Source of the DNA: Planctomycetia bacterium
GTDB taxonomy: Bacteria > Planctomycetota > Planctomycetia > Pirellulales > PNKZ01
DNA: 53,132 nt
Reading direction: 5' to 3'
Assembly (NCBI GenBank): GCA_021413845.1
Contig: JAIOPP010000166.1
Location: 1 to 53,132, forward strand
Part shown: positions 7,190 through 16,010 of the stretch, piece after piece
Position numbering within the stretch: position 1 is the first letter of the stretch
Layout of the letters: every line of letters begins with the position of its first letter
Notes under the pieces: generated by a model
The model's input: the letters and a program-made list of their open reading frames with translations, nothing else
Databases searched by the model: none
Told to the model about the DNA's origin: nothing
Translations under genes and position numbers: made by a program

Positions 7190-9016
7190 ATGGCGATTTT
7201 GTTGAGCGGGCAGGGATTGAGTAAGTCGTTCGGAGCAAGAACGCTGTTCGAAGATATTGCGCTCGAGGTGGGCGAAGGAGAACGCCTGGGGCTCATCGGC
7301 CCCAACGGCTCGGGGAAGTCGACATTGCTCAAGATCTTGGCCGGAGCGCTGGAGCCCGACCTCGGGACTTGCTCGCGCCGCAAAGGTTTACGAACCGGCT
7401 ATCTGCCGCAAGAAGACGTTTTTCCCTCGGGCTTCACGATCGAGCAAGTGCTGCAAGCCGCGCTCGCCGAGCATTCGTTGGAAGACTACGAGCGCGATCA
7501 TCGCGTGGCCGCGATGGTCAGCCGGTTCGAGTTCGCCGATCGTACGGCACTCGCCGAAACGTTGTCGGGGGGGTGGCGCAAGCGATTGGCGCTGGCGCGG
7601 GAGTTGATTCAAGAGCCCGACGTGCTGTTGCTCGACGAGCCGACGAACCATTTGGATCTCGAAGGAATCTTGTGGCTCGAGAAGTTGCTGAAGAACGCGC
7701 AGTTCGCCGTGGTCGTCGTGAGCCACGATCGCTACTTGCTGGAGAACGCCGCGAACCGGGTCGTCGAGCTGAGCCGCGCTTATCCGCAAGGTTACTTCCG
7801 CGCGGCCGGCAACTACAGCGAGTTTCTCGTCAAGCGCGAAGAGTTTCTCGAAGCGCAAGCGCGGCAGCAAGAGACGTTGCAGAATCTCGTTAAGCGCGAA
7901 GTCGAATGGCTCCGTCGCGGGCCGCAAGCGCGGACGACCAAGAGCCAGTCGCGCATCGATCGGGCCGGCAACATGATCGCCGGACTAAAAGATCTGAAAG
8001 AGCGGAACTCGCAGAATAAAGCCGTCGAGATCGAGTTCAGCGATACCGGCCGCAACGCGAATAAGCTGCTCACCGTACGCGACCTCGAAATGGGCTTCGG
8101 CGACCGAAAGCTGTTCCGCAAACTGAACTTCACGCTTGCGCCCGGCGACCGGCTCGGGCTGCTCGGCGCCAACGGCAGCGGCAAGACCACGCTCATTCGC
8201 TTGTTGATGGGCCAACTCGAGCCGCATGCCGGCGAGATCAAACAGGCCCGACGGTTATCGCTCGTCTGGTTCGATCAGAAGCGCGAGCAGATCAACCGCG
8301 AGGTTACGCTGCGCGAGGCGCTCTGCACGCAAGGGGATTCGGTCGTTTATCAAGGTAACGTCGTCCATGTGTCGGCCTGGGCGCAGCGATTTCTCTTTCG
8401 CAAGGAACAGCTCGATACGGTCGTCGGCAAGCTCTCCGGCGGCGAACAAGCCCGAATTCTCATTGCCAACCTAATGTTGCAACCGGCCGATATCTTGCTG
8501 CTCGACGAACCGACGAACGACCTCGATATTCCGTCGCTCGAAGTGCTAGAGGAAAGTCTGTCGCAGTTCCCCGGCGCGATCATCTTGATCACGCACGATC
8601 GCTATCTGCTGGATCGACTGTCGACCGAAGTGCTCGGGCTCGACGGTCGCGGCAACGGCAATCTCTACGCGGATTACACGCAATGGCTCGCCGCCGACAG
8701 AGCCCGGGAGGCGACCGACGCCGAAGCGGAAAAGCCTAAGAAACAGGCGGCTTCCTCGACGCGTGAAAAAGCGAAGCCCGTGAAGTTGTCGTACCAGCAG
8801 CAGCGGGAATACGACGCGATTCAAGATAAGATCGCCGAGGCCGAGGCGCAGGTCGAGAAGCTGCATGAGGAAGTCGGCTTGCTGGCGAATACCGGCACCG
8901 ACTACAAACAACTCACCGTGAAGAGTAACGAACTCAACGCCGCGACGAAGTTGGTCGAAGACCTATTTCATCGTTGGGAAGAATTGGAAATGTTGCGCAG
9001 CGGCGCGAGTTCATAA
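7190..9016 (+). CDS. uup: ABC-F family ATPase, Uup type
   Basis: A 608-residue soluble protein with two ABC domains and no membrane segments. Domain 1: Walker A GPNGSGKST, signature LSGGW, Walker B LLLDEPTNHLD. Domain 2: Walker A GANGSGKTT, signature LSGGEQ, Walker B LLLDEPTNDLD. The charged linker between the two carries the ABC-F interdomain region. The C-terminal 80 residues (KAKPVKLSYQQQREYDAI onward) form the coiled-coil DNA/ribosome-binding extension typical of Uup. ABC-F proteins act on the ribosome during stalled translation, and Uup also influences transposon excision and replication intermediates. Start at the ATG preceding AILLSGQGLSKSFG is standard. The gene is followed 32 bases later by the transglutaminase-like gene. 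Confidence 0.93.
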   Translation: MAILLSGQGLSKSFGARTLFEDIALEVGEGERLGLIGPNGSGKSTLLKILAGALEPDLGTCSRRKGLRTGYLPQEDVFPSGFTIEQVLQAALAEHSLEDYERDHRVAAMVSRFEFADRTALAETLSGGWRKRLALARELIQEPDVLLLDEPTNHLDLEGILWLEKLLKNAQFAVVVVSHDRYLLENAANRVVELSRAYPQGYFRAAGNYSEFLVKREEFLEAQARQQETLQNLVKREVEWLRRGPQARTTKSQSRIDRAGNMIAGLKDLKERNSQNKAVEIEFSDTGRNANKLLTVRDLEMGFGDRKLFRKLNFTLAPGDRLGLLGANGSGKTTLIRLLMGQLEPHAGEIKQARRLSLVWFDQKREQINREVTLREALCTQGDSVVYQGNVVHVSAWAQRFLFRKEQLDTVVGKLSGGEQARILIANLMLQPADILLLDEPTNDLDIPSLEVLEESLSQFPGAIILITHDRYLLDRLSTEVLGLDGRGNGNLYADYTQWLAADRAREATDAEAEKPKKQAASSTREKAKPVKLSYQQQREYDAIQDKIAEAEAQVEKLHEEVGLLANTGTDYKQLTVKSNELNAATKLVEDLFHRWEELEMLRSGASS

Positions 9017-9048
9017 AATTCGAACTATGTCGCAGGGAGCGAGGCCGC

Positions 9049-10095
9049 ATGAAAACGATTCGAGTCTTCGCGATGCTCGTCTTCCTGGCGGCCGGTGCGG
9101 CTCGCTCGTCGGCGGCCGAGCCGACGCATGCGATCGTCAAGACGCCGTCGAAGCACATCAAAGCGACGTTGACGTTTCGGATCGATGCACCCGAGATCGA
9201 GGCGACGAATTGGATCATATTCACCCCGCTACCGCCGGTGTTGCCGAGCCAACACGCCATTAAGGCGAGCTTCGAACCGGACGGCAAGGAGTATCGGGAG
9301 CTGAGCCCACGCAGCCGCAAGATACTTCGCGCGCAAGTGCCGGTGAGCGGCACGAAGAACGCGAAAAAATTCGAAGGACACGCGGTGTTCGAGGCCTCGC
9401 TCGTGGCGCGCCATCTGGTCGTGCGCGAAGAAGAAAAGACTTACGGCCCGGCCGACGAGCTCACGTCCGCGAGTCGTGAATTCAATCTCAGAGCGACGCC
9501 GATTTTTGATTTCGAATCCGAGGCGTTCACCGATTGGCTCGACGAAGAGAAGCTTTGGCGCCGCAAAAGCGAGTCGGAGCTGCACTTCGCACGGCGGGTG
9601 TTTATCCATCTGAAAAACACACTGACCTACGAATACAAGGCTGATATGGATCGGGTCGCGTCGCATGTCTGCGAAGCGGGAAAAAGCGACTGCGGGGGGC
9701 TCTCCATTCTGTTCGTCTCGGTGATGCGGGCCAACGAGATTCCCGCGCGCGTGTTGGCCGGCTGCTGGGCGAAGTCGGCCAAGGCCGACGCCATGCTCGG
9801 AGGCATCCGATACTATCAGGCCCACATCAAGGGGGAGTTTTATCTCGAAGGGGTCGGTTGGGTGCCGCTCGACCTCTCGTCGGCCGTGTCTTATGAAAAA
9901 GAGCCCGAGGGCCTGACCTATTTCGGCCACGACCGAGGAGACTTCATCACGATGCACGTCGATCCCGAACTCAAGCTCGACACAGGCAGTACCGGCATCA
10001 AGTCGATCAACTGGCTCCAGCAGTACCACTACTACGTGCAAGGTAAAGGGAACGTCAAGAACACGAAGCAAACGATCGGCTGGGTCGTCGAGTAA
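9049..10095 (+). CDS. Secreted transglutaminase-like protein
   Basis: A 348-residue protein with a signal peptide (residues 1-22, cleavage near SSA-AEP). It has an N-terminal beta domain and a transglutaminase-like core: Cys215 in SDCGGLSI, His259 in YYQAHIKGEF and Asp275 in VPLDLSS form the Cys-His-Asp triad expected for the papain-like fold. Bacterial members are mostly peptidases, amidases or cross-linkers acting on the envelope; the substrate is unknown. I choose the ATG at 9049, preceded by GGGAGCGAGG, instead of an upstream in-frame start that would overlap the ABC-F gene by 43 bases and mask the signal peptide. It converges on the dehydrogenase gene, 28 bases apart. Confidence 0.85.
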   Translation: MKTIRVFAMLVFLAAGAARSSAAEPTHAIVKTPSKHIKATLTFRIDAPEIEATNWIIFTPLPPVLPSQHAIKASFEPDGKEYRELSPRSRKILRAQVPVSGTKNAKKFEGHAVFEASLVARHLVVREEEKTYGPADELTSASREFNLRATPIFDFESEAFTDWLDEEKLWRRKSESELHFARRVFIHLKNTLTYEYKADMDRVASHVCEAGKSDCGGLSILFVSVMRANEIPARVLAGCWAKSAKADAMLGGIRYYQAHIKGEFYLEGVGWVPLDLSSAVSYEKEPEGLTYFGHDRGDFITMHVDPELKLDTGSTGIKSINWLQQYHYYVQGKGNVKNTKQTIGWVVE

Positions 10096-10123
10096 CGGCC
10101 TTGGCGAATCGTCGATACGGCGG

Positions 10124-11194
10124 CTAAGCTTCGAGAGCCGCGATTACGGCGTCGCCCATTTGCCGCGTCGAGAGCTTCCCGCCGAGATCCGTCGTCGCAG
10201 CGCCGGCGGCCAACGCCTGATCGACGGCTCGGCGAATCACGGCCGCGGCAGCCTCGGTTGCGGCGCTCGGGCCGATCCAATCGAGCATCATCGCCGCGCT
10301 GAGAATCGCCGCGACGGGGTTCGCGATCCCCTTCCCTGCGATGTCGGGTGCCGACCCATGCACGGGCTCGAACATCGAAGGAAAATTCCGTTCGGGATTG
10401 GTATTGGTACTCGGTGCCAAGCCGAGCCCGCCGCCGATGATGCCGCCGAGATCGGTCAATAAGTCGCCGAAGAGGTTCGACGCCACGACGACGTCGTAGC
10501 GCTCCGGACGGCGCACGAAGTCCATCGCCGCCGAGTCGCAGTGTTGTTTGTCGCTCTCGACGTCGGGATACTCGCCTCGGATGCGTTCGAGGATTTCGTC
10601 CCACATCACGTAAGAGTAGCGCATCGCGTTCGATTTCGTAATCATCGTCATTCGCTTGCGGCGCTTGCGAGCGAGCTCGAAGCCGAAGCGCAGAATACGC
10701 TCGACCCCTTTGCGCGTATGAATCGCCGTTTGCAAAGCGAACTCATCTTCGCGGCCGACATGGAACCGGCTCCCGGAATCGATGTACTCCCCTTCCGAAT
10801 TCTCGCGCACGACGACGAGGTCGATTTCCTTGGAACCCTTTTGTGCAAGCACGCTCGGCACGCCGCGCGGGAGCTTCGCCGGCCGCACGCAGGCGTATTG
10901 ATCGAACGTCTGCCGGATCCTTACGAGCGGCGCCAGCGTTTCGTGGTCGGGAATCTTTTCCGGCCAGCCGACCGCGCCGAGCAAGATCGCATCCTGCGGG
11001 CGAAGCACGTCGAGAAAGTTTTCCGGCACCACGCGGCCATGCTCGCGCCAGTAGTCGTAACCCCAGGGGAGCCGCTCGTATTGGAGCTTGAAATCGGCCC
11101 GCCGTTGCACGGCGTCGAGCACGCGCACCGCTTCGTCGATCACTTCCGGCCCGATGCCGTCGCCGGGATAGAGGGCAATCTTGTAGGTCTTCAT
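10124..11194 (-). CDS. Tartrate/isopropylmalate dehydrogenase family enzyme
   Basis: A 356-residue NAD-dependent beta-decarboxylating dehydrogenase of the isocitrate/isopropylmalate family, closest in pattern to tartrate dehydrogenase (TtuC/DmlA). It begins [32 protein letters not shown] and [17 protein letters not shown] contain the substrate-binding Arg residues, [14 protein letters not shown] has the conserved Lys, [13 protein letters not shown] the metal-binding Asp residues, and [18 protein letters not shown] the dinucleotide-binding loop. [16 protein letters not shown] is typical of tartrate/D-malate dehydrogenases and differs from LeuB. The likely reaction is oxidation of tartrate or D-malate. 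The start at 11194 has GGAG 11 bases upstream; a longer frame to 11281 adds an unlike leader. Confidence 0.88.
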   Translation of the reverse strand: MKTYKIALYPGDGIGPEVIDEAVRVLDAVQRRADFKLQYERLPWGYDYWREHGRVVPENFLDVLRPQDAILLGAVGWPEKIPDHETLAPLVRIRQTFDQYACVRPAKLPRGVPSVLAQKGSKEIDLVVVRENSEGEYIDSGSRFHVGREDEFALQTAIHTRKGVERILRFGFELARKRRKRMTMITKSNAMRYSYVMWDEILERIRGEYPDVESDKQHCDSAAMDFVRRPERYDVVVASNLFGDLLTDLGGIIGGGLGLAPSTNTNPERNFPSMFEPVHGSAPDIAGKGIANPVAAILSAAMMLDWIGPSAATEAAAAVIRRAVDQALAAGAATTDLGGKLSTRQMGDAVIAALEA

Positions 11195-11436
11195 CGAACG
11201 AAGGTCTCCGGCGGTGGGGGAACGTGCGGAACGGATCAGAATACTCTCGTTCGAGCCGGGAGTCATCCGGTCGTAAAGCATGCTTGCGAATCGAGATGCC
11301 GCGAAGGTCCGGTTCGTGCCGGTTTACAATTGTTTCCTACTTGCAATCCTGTTGCAGATTCGCGAAAATGCGGGGCCTGTTTACGCCGTGCTTCGTCTGC
11401 GGTTTCGTACTTCGCTTGCCCCTTGAGTTCGTCGGC

Positions 11437-12117
11437 ATGTTATCCGTCTTGAACGTGAAGAAGTCGTTTCGCCAGCCCGACGGCTCGCCGTTGCCGATCC
11501 TCGATGTGCCCCGATTCGAGGTGGCCGCCGGCGAACAGATGGTGCTGGCCGGCCAAAGCGGCGGAGGCAAGACGACGCTGCTGCATGTGATCGCCGGAAT
11601 CGCTCGGCCCGATTCGGGAAGTGTGAAGATCGGCGGCACGGAGATCACGACCTTGGCCGAAGCCGGCCGCGATCGGTTCCGGGCGCAGAACATCGGTTAC
11701 ATCTTTCAAACATTCAACCTGCTTCCCGGTTTTACCGCGCTCGAAAACGTGCTGCTGGGGATGAGCTTCAGCGGTTTGAAGGTCGACGAAGCTCGAGCGA
11801 AGCACTTGCTCGAACGGGTCGGCCTCGGCAAACGCCTGACGCACAAACCGGCGATGCTTTCCGTCGGCGAGCAACAGCGCACGGCGGTCGCTCGGGCCTT
11901 GGTGAACAAACCGAAGCTGCTCTTGGCCGACGAGCCGACGGCGAGTATCGACGCGCGGCATCAGCAGCAGGTGCTCGAGCTGATTCGCGAGACCTGCCGC
12001 GAAGAGGGCGTGGCCTTAGTGCTGGTGACTCACGCGCCGCAAGTGGCCGAACAGTTCGAGCGGATCGAACGCTTGGAAGAGATCAATCGAGCGGCGAGTG
12101 CGGCGACGCCGGTTTAA
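11437..12117 (+). CDS. ABC transporter ATP-binding protein, LolD/MacB type
   Basis: A 226-residue ATPase of the LolD/MacB type. Walker A is GQSGGGKTT, the Q-loop is FQTFNLLPG, the signature is LSVGEQQR (Val replacing the usual second Gly of LSGGQ), Walker B is LLLADEPTAS and the switch His is in LVTHAP. The start at 11437 (MLSVLNVKKSF) fits the family; the frame runs 71 codons further upstream, but that leader is Arg/Ser-rich and unlike the family. Its partner is the permease 118 bases downstream. LolD-type ATPases drive mechanotransmission by FtsX-type permeases, extracting lipoproteins or moving substrates in the envelope. Here the histidine-rich permease suggests a metal-linked cargo (inference). 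Confidence 0.92.
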   Translation: MLSVLNVKKSFRQPDGSPLPILDVPRFEVAAGEQMVLAGQSGGGKTTLLHVIAGIARPDSGSVKIGGTEITTLAEAGRDRFRAQNIGYIFQTFNLLPGFTALENVLLGMSFSGLKVDEARAKHLLERVGLGKRLTHKPAMLSVGEQQRTAVARALVNKPKLLLADEPTASIDARHQQQVLELIRETCREEGVALVLVTHAPQVAEQFERIERLEEINRAASAATPV

Positions 12118-12203
12118 CGGTGAGCCTGGAGTAACGTTGAGCCCGCGAAACCGCAAGCGAAGTACGGTCTCGGATGAAGGGTTTGCGTCGCTGTTTACGA
12201 CTG

Positions 12204-12235
12204 CAACGGACAACTGACAACGGACGACGGACAAC
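12204..12235 (+). repeat. Heptamer repeat tract abutting a start codon
   Basis: Tandem heptamers CAACGGA, CAACTGA, CAACGGA, CGACGGA and a partial CAAC run directly into the permease ATG at 12236. The final GGA (12229-12231) is the only purine-rich ribosome-binding candidate, 4 bases from the ATG. The period and sequence resemble the short tandem heptanucleotide repeats known from cyanobacterial genomes. Confidence 0.85.
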
Positions 12236-13750
12236 ATGAGTCTCTGGAAAATGGCGTGGCGGAGCATTCAGCAGCGCGGCACTGCGTCGGCGTTGACGAT
12301 GTTGTCGATGGCGCTCGGCGTTGCGCTGATCGTGGCCGTGATGGTCGTGTACGGCGTCGTCGATCAGTCGTTTCGCAATACGGCCAGCGGCTACGAATTG
12401 ATCGTCGGTGCGAAAGGGGGCTCGCTCCAGCTCACGCTCAACACGGTGTACCACATCGGCCGGCCGATCGAGAATATCCCTTGGACGTATTACAAAGAGT
12501 TTAAGCCCGGCGGCACGTATGCTTCGCTCGTCGAATCGGCGATTCCCTACTGCATGGGAGACAACTACGAAGGATATCGAGTCGTAGCGACGACGCCCGA
12601 GATGTTCACGACGCTCGAGTATGCGCAAGGCAAGCCGTATGAATTCTCGGCGGGACGCAACTTCGGCGCGGAAGCGGCCCACGCCGCCGGCGAACCCGAC
12701 GACGGCCACGGACACGCGCACGATTCCCATAGCCACGCCGGACACGACCACGCGGCGCACGACCACGGGCCTGCGAAGCCGGTAGCGAGCGCCACGGCCA
12801 CGGCGCCGTGGAAGCCGCGCACCGTCGCGATCGACGACGATGACATCGTTCACGAGCATGCCCACGAAGGGCACGATCATCATGCTCCGCCGCACTTCAA
12901 TGAAGCGGTGATCGGTTCGATCGTGGCGCGCAACACCGGTTTGAAAGTCGGCAGCACGTTTCAGCCGACGCACGGCATCACGACCGAAGCGGAGCAAGGC
13001 CATCAACACGATCCGATCACGGTCGTCGGCATTCTTCGTCCGACCGGCACGCCCAACGACCAAGCGATCTTCATGAACATCGAAGGGTTTTTCTTGCTCG
13101 AAGGACACTCGAAGTCGGGCGAGCATCATCACGACGGGCCGCTGCCGGAAGAAGATCGCGAAGTGACGGCGATCCTCATCAAGACGAGCCCGGATCATCC
13201 GACCGCCGGGATCACGCTCAAGAACGTGATTAACGAAGGCCAGATCGCGCAGGCCGCGCTACCGCTGCTGGAAGTGGCGACGCTGTTCAAGATGATCGTC
13301 CGGCCGGTGATGATCGTGCTACTGTTGGTGGCGGTGATGATCGTGATCGTTGCCGGCATCGGCATCATCGTCAGCATCTACAACTCGATGAACGAGCGCC
13401 GGCGGGAAATCGCGATCATGCGGTCGCTCGGGGCGGGCCGGTCGACGGTGCTGGCGGTCGTCATGCTGGAATCGCTGCTATTGGCACTTTGCGGCGGAAT
13501 CGGCGGCTTTTTGCTCGGGCATCTGCTCGTCGGACTGTCCAGCCCGTATCTCGTAGCTCAAACCGGCGTGGAACTCGGTTTCTTGCAGTTTCCTACCTTT
13601 GAGATACCCTTGGAGAGCGGGGCCTTGATCGTGCCGATAGAATTAGTATTGCTGCCGGGGCTGATTCTCTTGGCCGGGCTCGTCGGATACTTTCCCGCGC
13701 GAGCAGCCTACAAGACCGACGTCTCGCGCGCGCTGAGCAACTCCAACTGA
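12236..13750 (+). CDS. FtsX/MacB-type permease with histidine-rich insertion
   Basis: A 504-residue permease: TM1 at residues 18-42, a large extracytoplasmic domain (about 45-350), then three TM segments (about 353-382, 403-432, 463-485). NERRREIAIMRSLGAG (386-401) is the FtsX-family coupling loop. The extracytoplasmic domain is exceptional: 24 His fall between residues 149 and 299, including ten in 149-177 (motif GHGHAHDSHSHAGHDH), seven in 206-220 next to DDDD, and HHH at 297-299. Such stretches bind Zn, Cu or Ni in many metal transporters and chaperones. It pairs with the upstream ATPase. Substrate is unknown; I infer a metal or a metalloprotein. The conventional alternative is a lipoprotein-export (LolC/E) component. 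Confidence 0.9.
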   Translation: MSLWKMAWRSIQQRGTASALTMLSMALGVALIVAVMVVYGVVDQSFRNTASGYELIVGAKGGSLQLTLNTVYHIGRPIENIPWTYYKEFKPGGTYASLVESAIPYCMGDNYEGYRVVATTPEMFTTLEYAQGKPYEFSAGRNFGAEAAHAAGEPDDGHGHAHDSHSHAGHDHAAHDHGPAKPVASATATAPWKPRTVAIDDDDIVHEHAHEGHDHHAPPHFNEAVIGSIVARNTGLKVGSTFQPTHGITTEAEQGHQHDPITVVGILRPTGTPNDQAIFMNIEGFFLLEGHSKSGEHHHDGPLPEEDREVTAILIKTSPDHPTAGITLKNVINEGQIAQAALPLLEVATLFKMIVRPVMIVLLLVAVMIVIVAGIGIIVSIYNSMNERRREIAIMRSLGAGRSTVLAVVMLESLLLALCGGIGGFLLGHLLVGLSSPYLVAQTGVELGFLQFPTFEIPLESGALIVPIELVLLPGLILLAGLVGYFPARAAYKTDVSRALSNSN

Positions 13751-13816
13751 TCTTCCGCTGAGCCGATACGTCGCGACGTCGCTTCCACTTTCCAAATTTT
13801 CCAAGGGCGGATTTCC

Positions 13817-15100
13817 ATGCTGCGAACATCGAAAACATCGAAGTCGGTTCGGTGCGGCGCCTGGTTGAAACGGGCCGTGCTCGGCGCGGTCGTGGCGGCG
13901 CTGTTGGTCGACACTTTCGGATTGCGGCAAGCCGCGGCTTGTCCGTTTTGCAGCGCAGCCCAGATGACCCTCTCGGAAGACATCAAAGCCAACGATGTCG
14001 CCGTGATCTGCAAGCTCGTGGCGCGTCCGCCTGAGCAAGCCGCCGATGCCCCGCCCGAAGCGAGCCAATGCACCTTTGAAATTATTCAGACGATCAAGGG
14101 GGGAGAGGTCATGGCGAAGCAGGCCGACCCCAAGAAGATCAAAATTCTGTACTTCGGCGAGCAGCCGATCGGCTCGAAGTTCTTGGCGTTCGGCATCAAC
14201 CCGATGAATCTCGCTTGGGGAACGCCGACCCTGTTGAGCGAGCGGGCGATCGCGTATGTCGCGAAGCTGCCGGGCCTTCCCGCCGGCGGCCCGCAACGAC
14301 TGGCGTTTTTCCAAGACTATTTCGAAGACGCCGATTCGCTGCTCGCCGCCGACAGCTACGACGAATTCGCCAAGGCTCCCTATGCCGATCTCAAGGGGCT
14401 GAAAGATCGGATGCAGCACGACAAGCTGATCGCCTGGATCAAAGACCCGGCGGTAAGCACGAGCCGCCGCCGGCTGTATCTCTGCATGATCAGCGTTTGC
14501 GGTAAAGCGGACGACGTCGCGTTTCTCGAAGCGATGATTAGGAACACCGACCGCCAAATCCGCACCGCGCTCGACGCGATGATCGGCAGCTACTTGGCTC
14601 TGAAAGGTCCGGAAGGGATGCCGCTCATCGAAGACTTGTTCTTGAAGAATTCGAAGTCGGAATACACCGACACCTATTCTGCGATCATGGCCTTGCGGTT
14701 CATCGGCCAAGAGAGCGACGTCATCTCGCGCGAGCGGTTGAAAGAAGGAATGCGGCACATGCTCGACCAACCGAAGTTGGCCGACCTGATCGTTCCCGAC
14801 CTGACCCGTTGGGAAGATTGGACGGTCATGGATCGGCTCGTGAAGTTGTTCAAAGACGCCGATCCCGATTCGGCTTGGATCCGCTTGCCGGTCATCAACT
14901 ACCTGCGAGCCTGTCCGCTGCCGGAAGCGAAGGTCCGTTTGGAAGAGTTGGCGAAGCTCGACCCGGAAGTGGTCAAGCGCGCGATGAACTACTATCCGAC
15001 TCCGGCAGCCGATGCCTCGGCGACCGGTACGCCGAAAACCACGGAAGCGGCAACCCCGGCCACGACCGTTCCCCCGACGAATCCCGGGGCCGGCTCGTAA
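13817..15100 (+). CDS. Secreted CPFC-motif protein, helical repeats
   Basis: A 427-residue secreted protein. The signal peptide (residues 18-41, hydrophobic LGAVVAALLVDTFG, cleavage near QAAA) leaves a mature N-terminus beginning with CPFCSAAQMTLSE, a CxxC pair. A short beta domain follows (residues 50-130, with FEIIQTIKGGE), then a helical part with HEAT-like character (about 150-390) and a Thr/Pro/Ala-rich tail. It is a paralogue of the gene at 16876-18063: same CPFC start, same IQTIKG/RQTIQG strand, same helical architecture. It lies 66 bases after the permease, same strand. The CxxC could bind a metal or be redox-active; function not recognised. Probably co-transcribed with the transporter genes. 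Confidence 0.85.
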   Translation: MLRTSKTSKSVRCGAWLKRAVLGAVVAALLVDTFGLRQAAACPFCSAAQMTLSEDIKANDVAVICKLVARPPEQAADAPPEASQCTFEIIQTIKGGEVMAKQADPKKIKILYFGEQPIGSKFLAFGINPMNLAWGTPTLLSERAIAYVAKLPGLPAGGPQRLAFFQDYFEDADSLLAADSYDEFAKAPYADLKGLKDRMQHDKLIAWIKDPAVSTSRRRLYLCMISVCGKADDVAFLEAMIRNTDRQIRTALDAMIGSYLALKGPEGMPLIEDLFLKNSKSEYTDTYSAIMALRFIGQESDVISRERLKEGMRHMLDQPKLADLIVPDLTRWEDWTVMDRLVKLFKDADPDSAWIRLPVINYLRACPLPEAKVRLEELAKLDPEVVKRAMNYYPTPAADASATGTPKTTEAATPATTVPPTNPGAGS

Positions 15101-15241
15101 GTCGTCGTTCATAGCCCCCACTCTTGTGTCGCAAATCGTAAAGAACGAATTTCTAACATGTCGCGCGGTCTTGGCCGGATAGAATTCATCGTACGGAATC
15201 AAGACCTCGGGGGTCGCGGTCCGTCGAACTCGGCCGATGCC

Positions 15242-15949
15242 ATGCCCATGTCGTCTCTCGAAACTTCGCTCGCTGCTTCCGCCATCCCTGCCGATTCGTC
15301 GGCGACCTCCGACGAAGGCTTCGAGCACTATCGGGCCCTCTCCGGTTCGGCCGTCGTCAGCTTAATTCTCGGCATCGTCTCGGTCGTGTCGCTGCTCGAC
15401 TTCTGGATCTTGAAGGTCGTGCCGATCTTGGGAATCGTGGCCGGGCTGGGAGCGCTACGCACCATCCGTCGCCAGCCCGACGAACTCTCGGGCCGCAACG
15501 TTGCGCTGGCGGGGGTCGGCGTGTCGGCGTTCTTGCTGTTCGCCGGCTCGGCATGGTCGGGCTATTCATATGCCGTCGAAGTGCCCGAAGGCTACCAGCG
15601 CATCGACTACACGATGTTGAAGCATCCGGAGGAGTCGCGAAAGAATTCCGTTTCGCCGGCGGCGCAAGCACTCGAAGGCAAGAAGGTCTTCTTGAAGGGC
15701 TTCATGTTCCCGACGGCGCACGACAAAGGGCTGACGCGTTTCGTGCTTTGCCGCGACAACGGCGATTGCTGTTTCGGGGGGCAGCCGCCTCCATCGGACA
15801 TGGTGTTTATCCAATTGAAAACGCCGCTCCAAGCGACCTTCACCACCAAGATTCGTCACGTCGCCGGCATTTTCCATGTGGCCGGTTCGCATTCTTCGGA
15901 CGTAAATAAAGACGTTCTTTATCAGCTCGAAGCCGATTACATTAAGTAA
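15242..15949 (+). CDS. Membrane protein with DUF3299-like CCFG domain
   Basis: About 235 residues. An N-terminal DUF4190-like region with two TM segments (VVSLILGIVSVVSLLDFWIL and NVALAGVGVSAFLLFAGSAW) is followed by a periplasmic domain with FLKGFMFPTAHDKGLTRFVL, then CRDNGDCCFGGQPPPSDMVF, and FTTKIRHVAGIFHVAG near the end. The Cys-rich loop plus proline run resembles the DUF3299 domain (an OB-like fold whose ACIHxPPPP loop occupies the same position); this assignment is from pattern memory. An upstream extension to 15158 is in frame but unlike a membrane-protein N-terminus, so I use the ATG at 15242. It shares its domain with the next gene and lies inside the transporter cluster. Three Cys in the loop could bind metal. 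Confidence 0.82.
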   Translation: MPMSSLETSLAASAIPADSSATSDEGFEHYRALSGSAVVSLILGIVSVVSLLDFWILKVVPILGIVAGLGALRTIRRQPDELSGRNVALAGVGVSAFLLFAGSAWSGYSYAVEVPEGYQRIDYTMLKHPEESRKNSVSPAAQALEGKKVFLKGFMFPTAHDKGLTRFVLCRDNGDCCFGGQPPPSDMVFIQLKTPLQATFTTKIRHVAGIFHVAGSHSSDVNKDVLYQLEADYIK

Positions 15950-16010
15950 GACCTAGTCTTACTGCGTCGGCTCTCGTTCGCCGATCGCTCGCCTTATTCG
16001 GGACTTGCTC

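Noticed and set aside
13643-15328. A 561-codon minus-strand frame
   Set aside because: It is antisense to the permease end and the CPFC gene, with Arg/Gly-rich composition and no recognisable domain.
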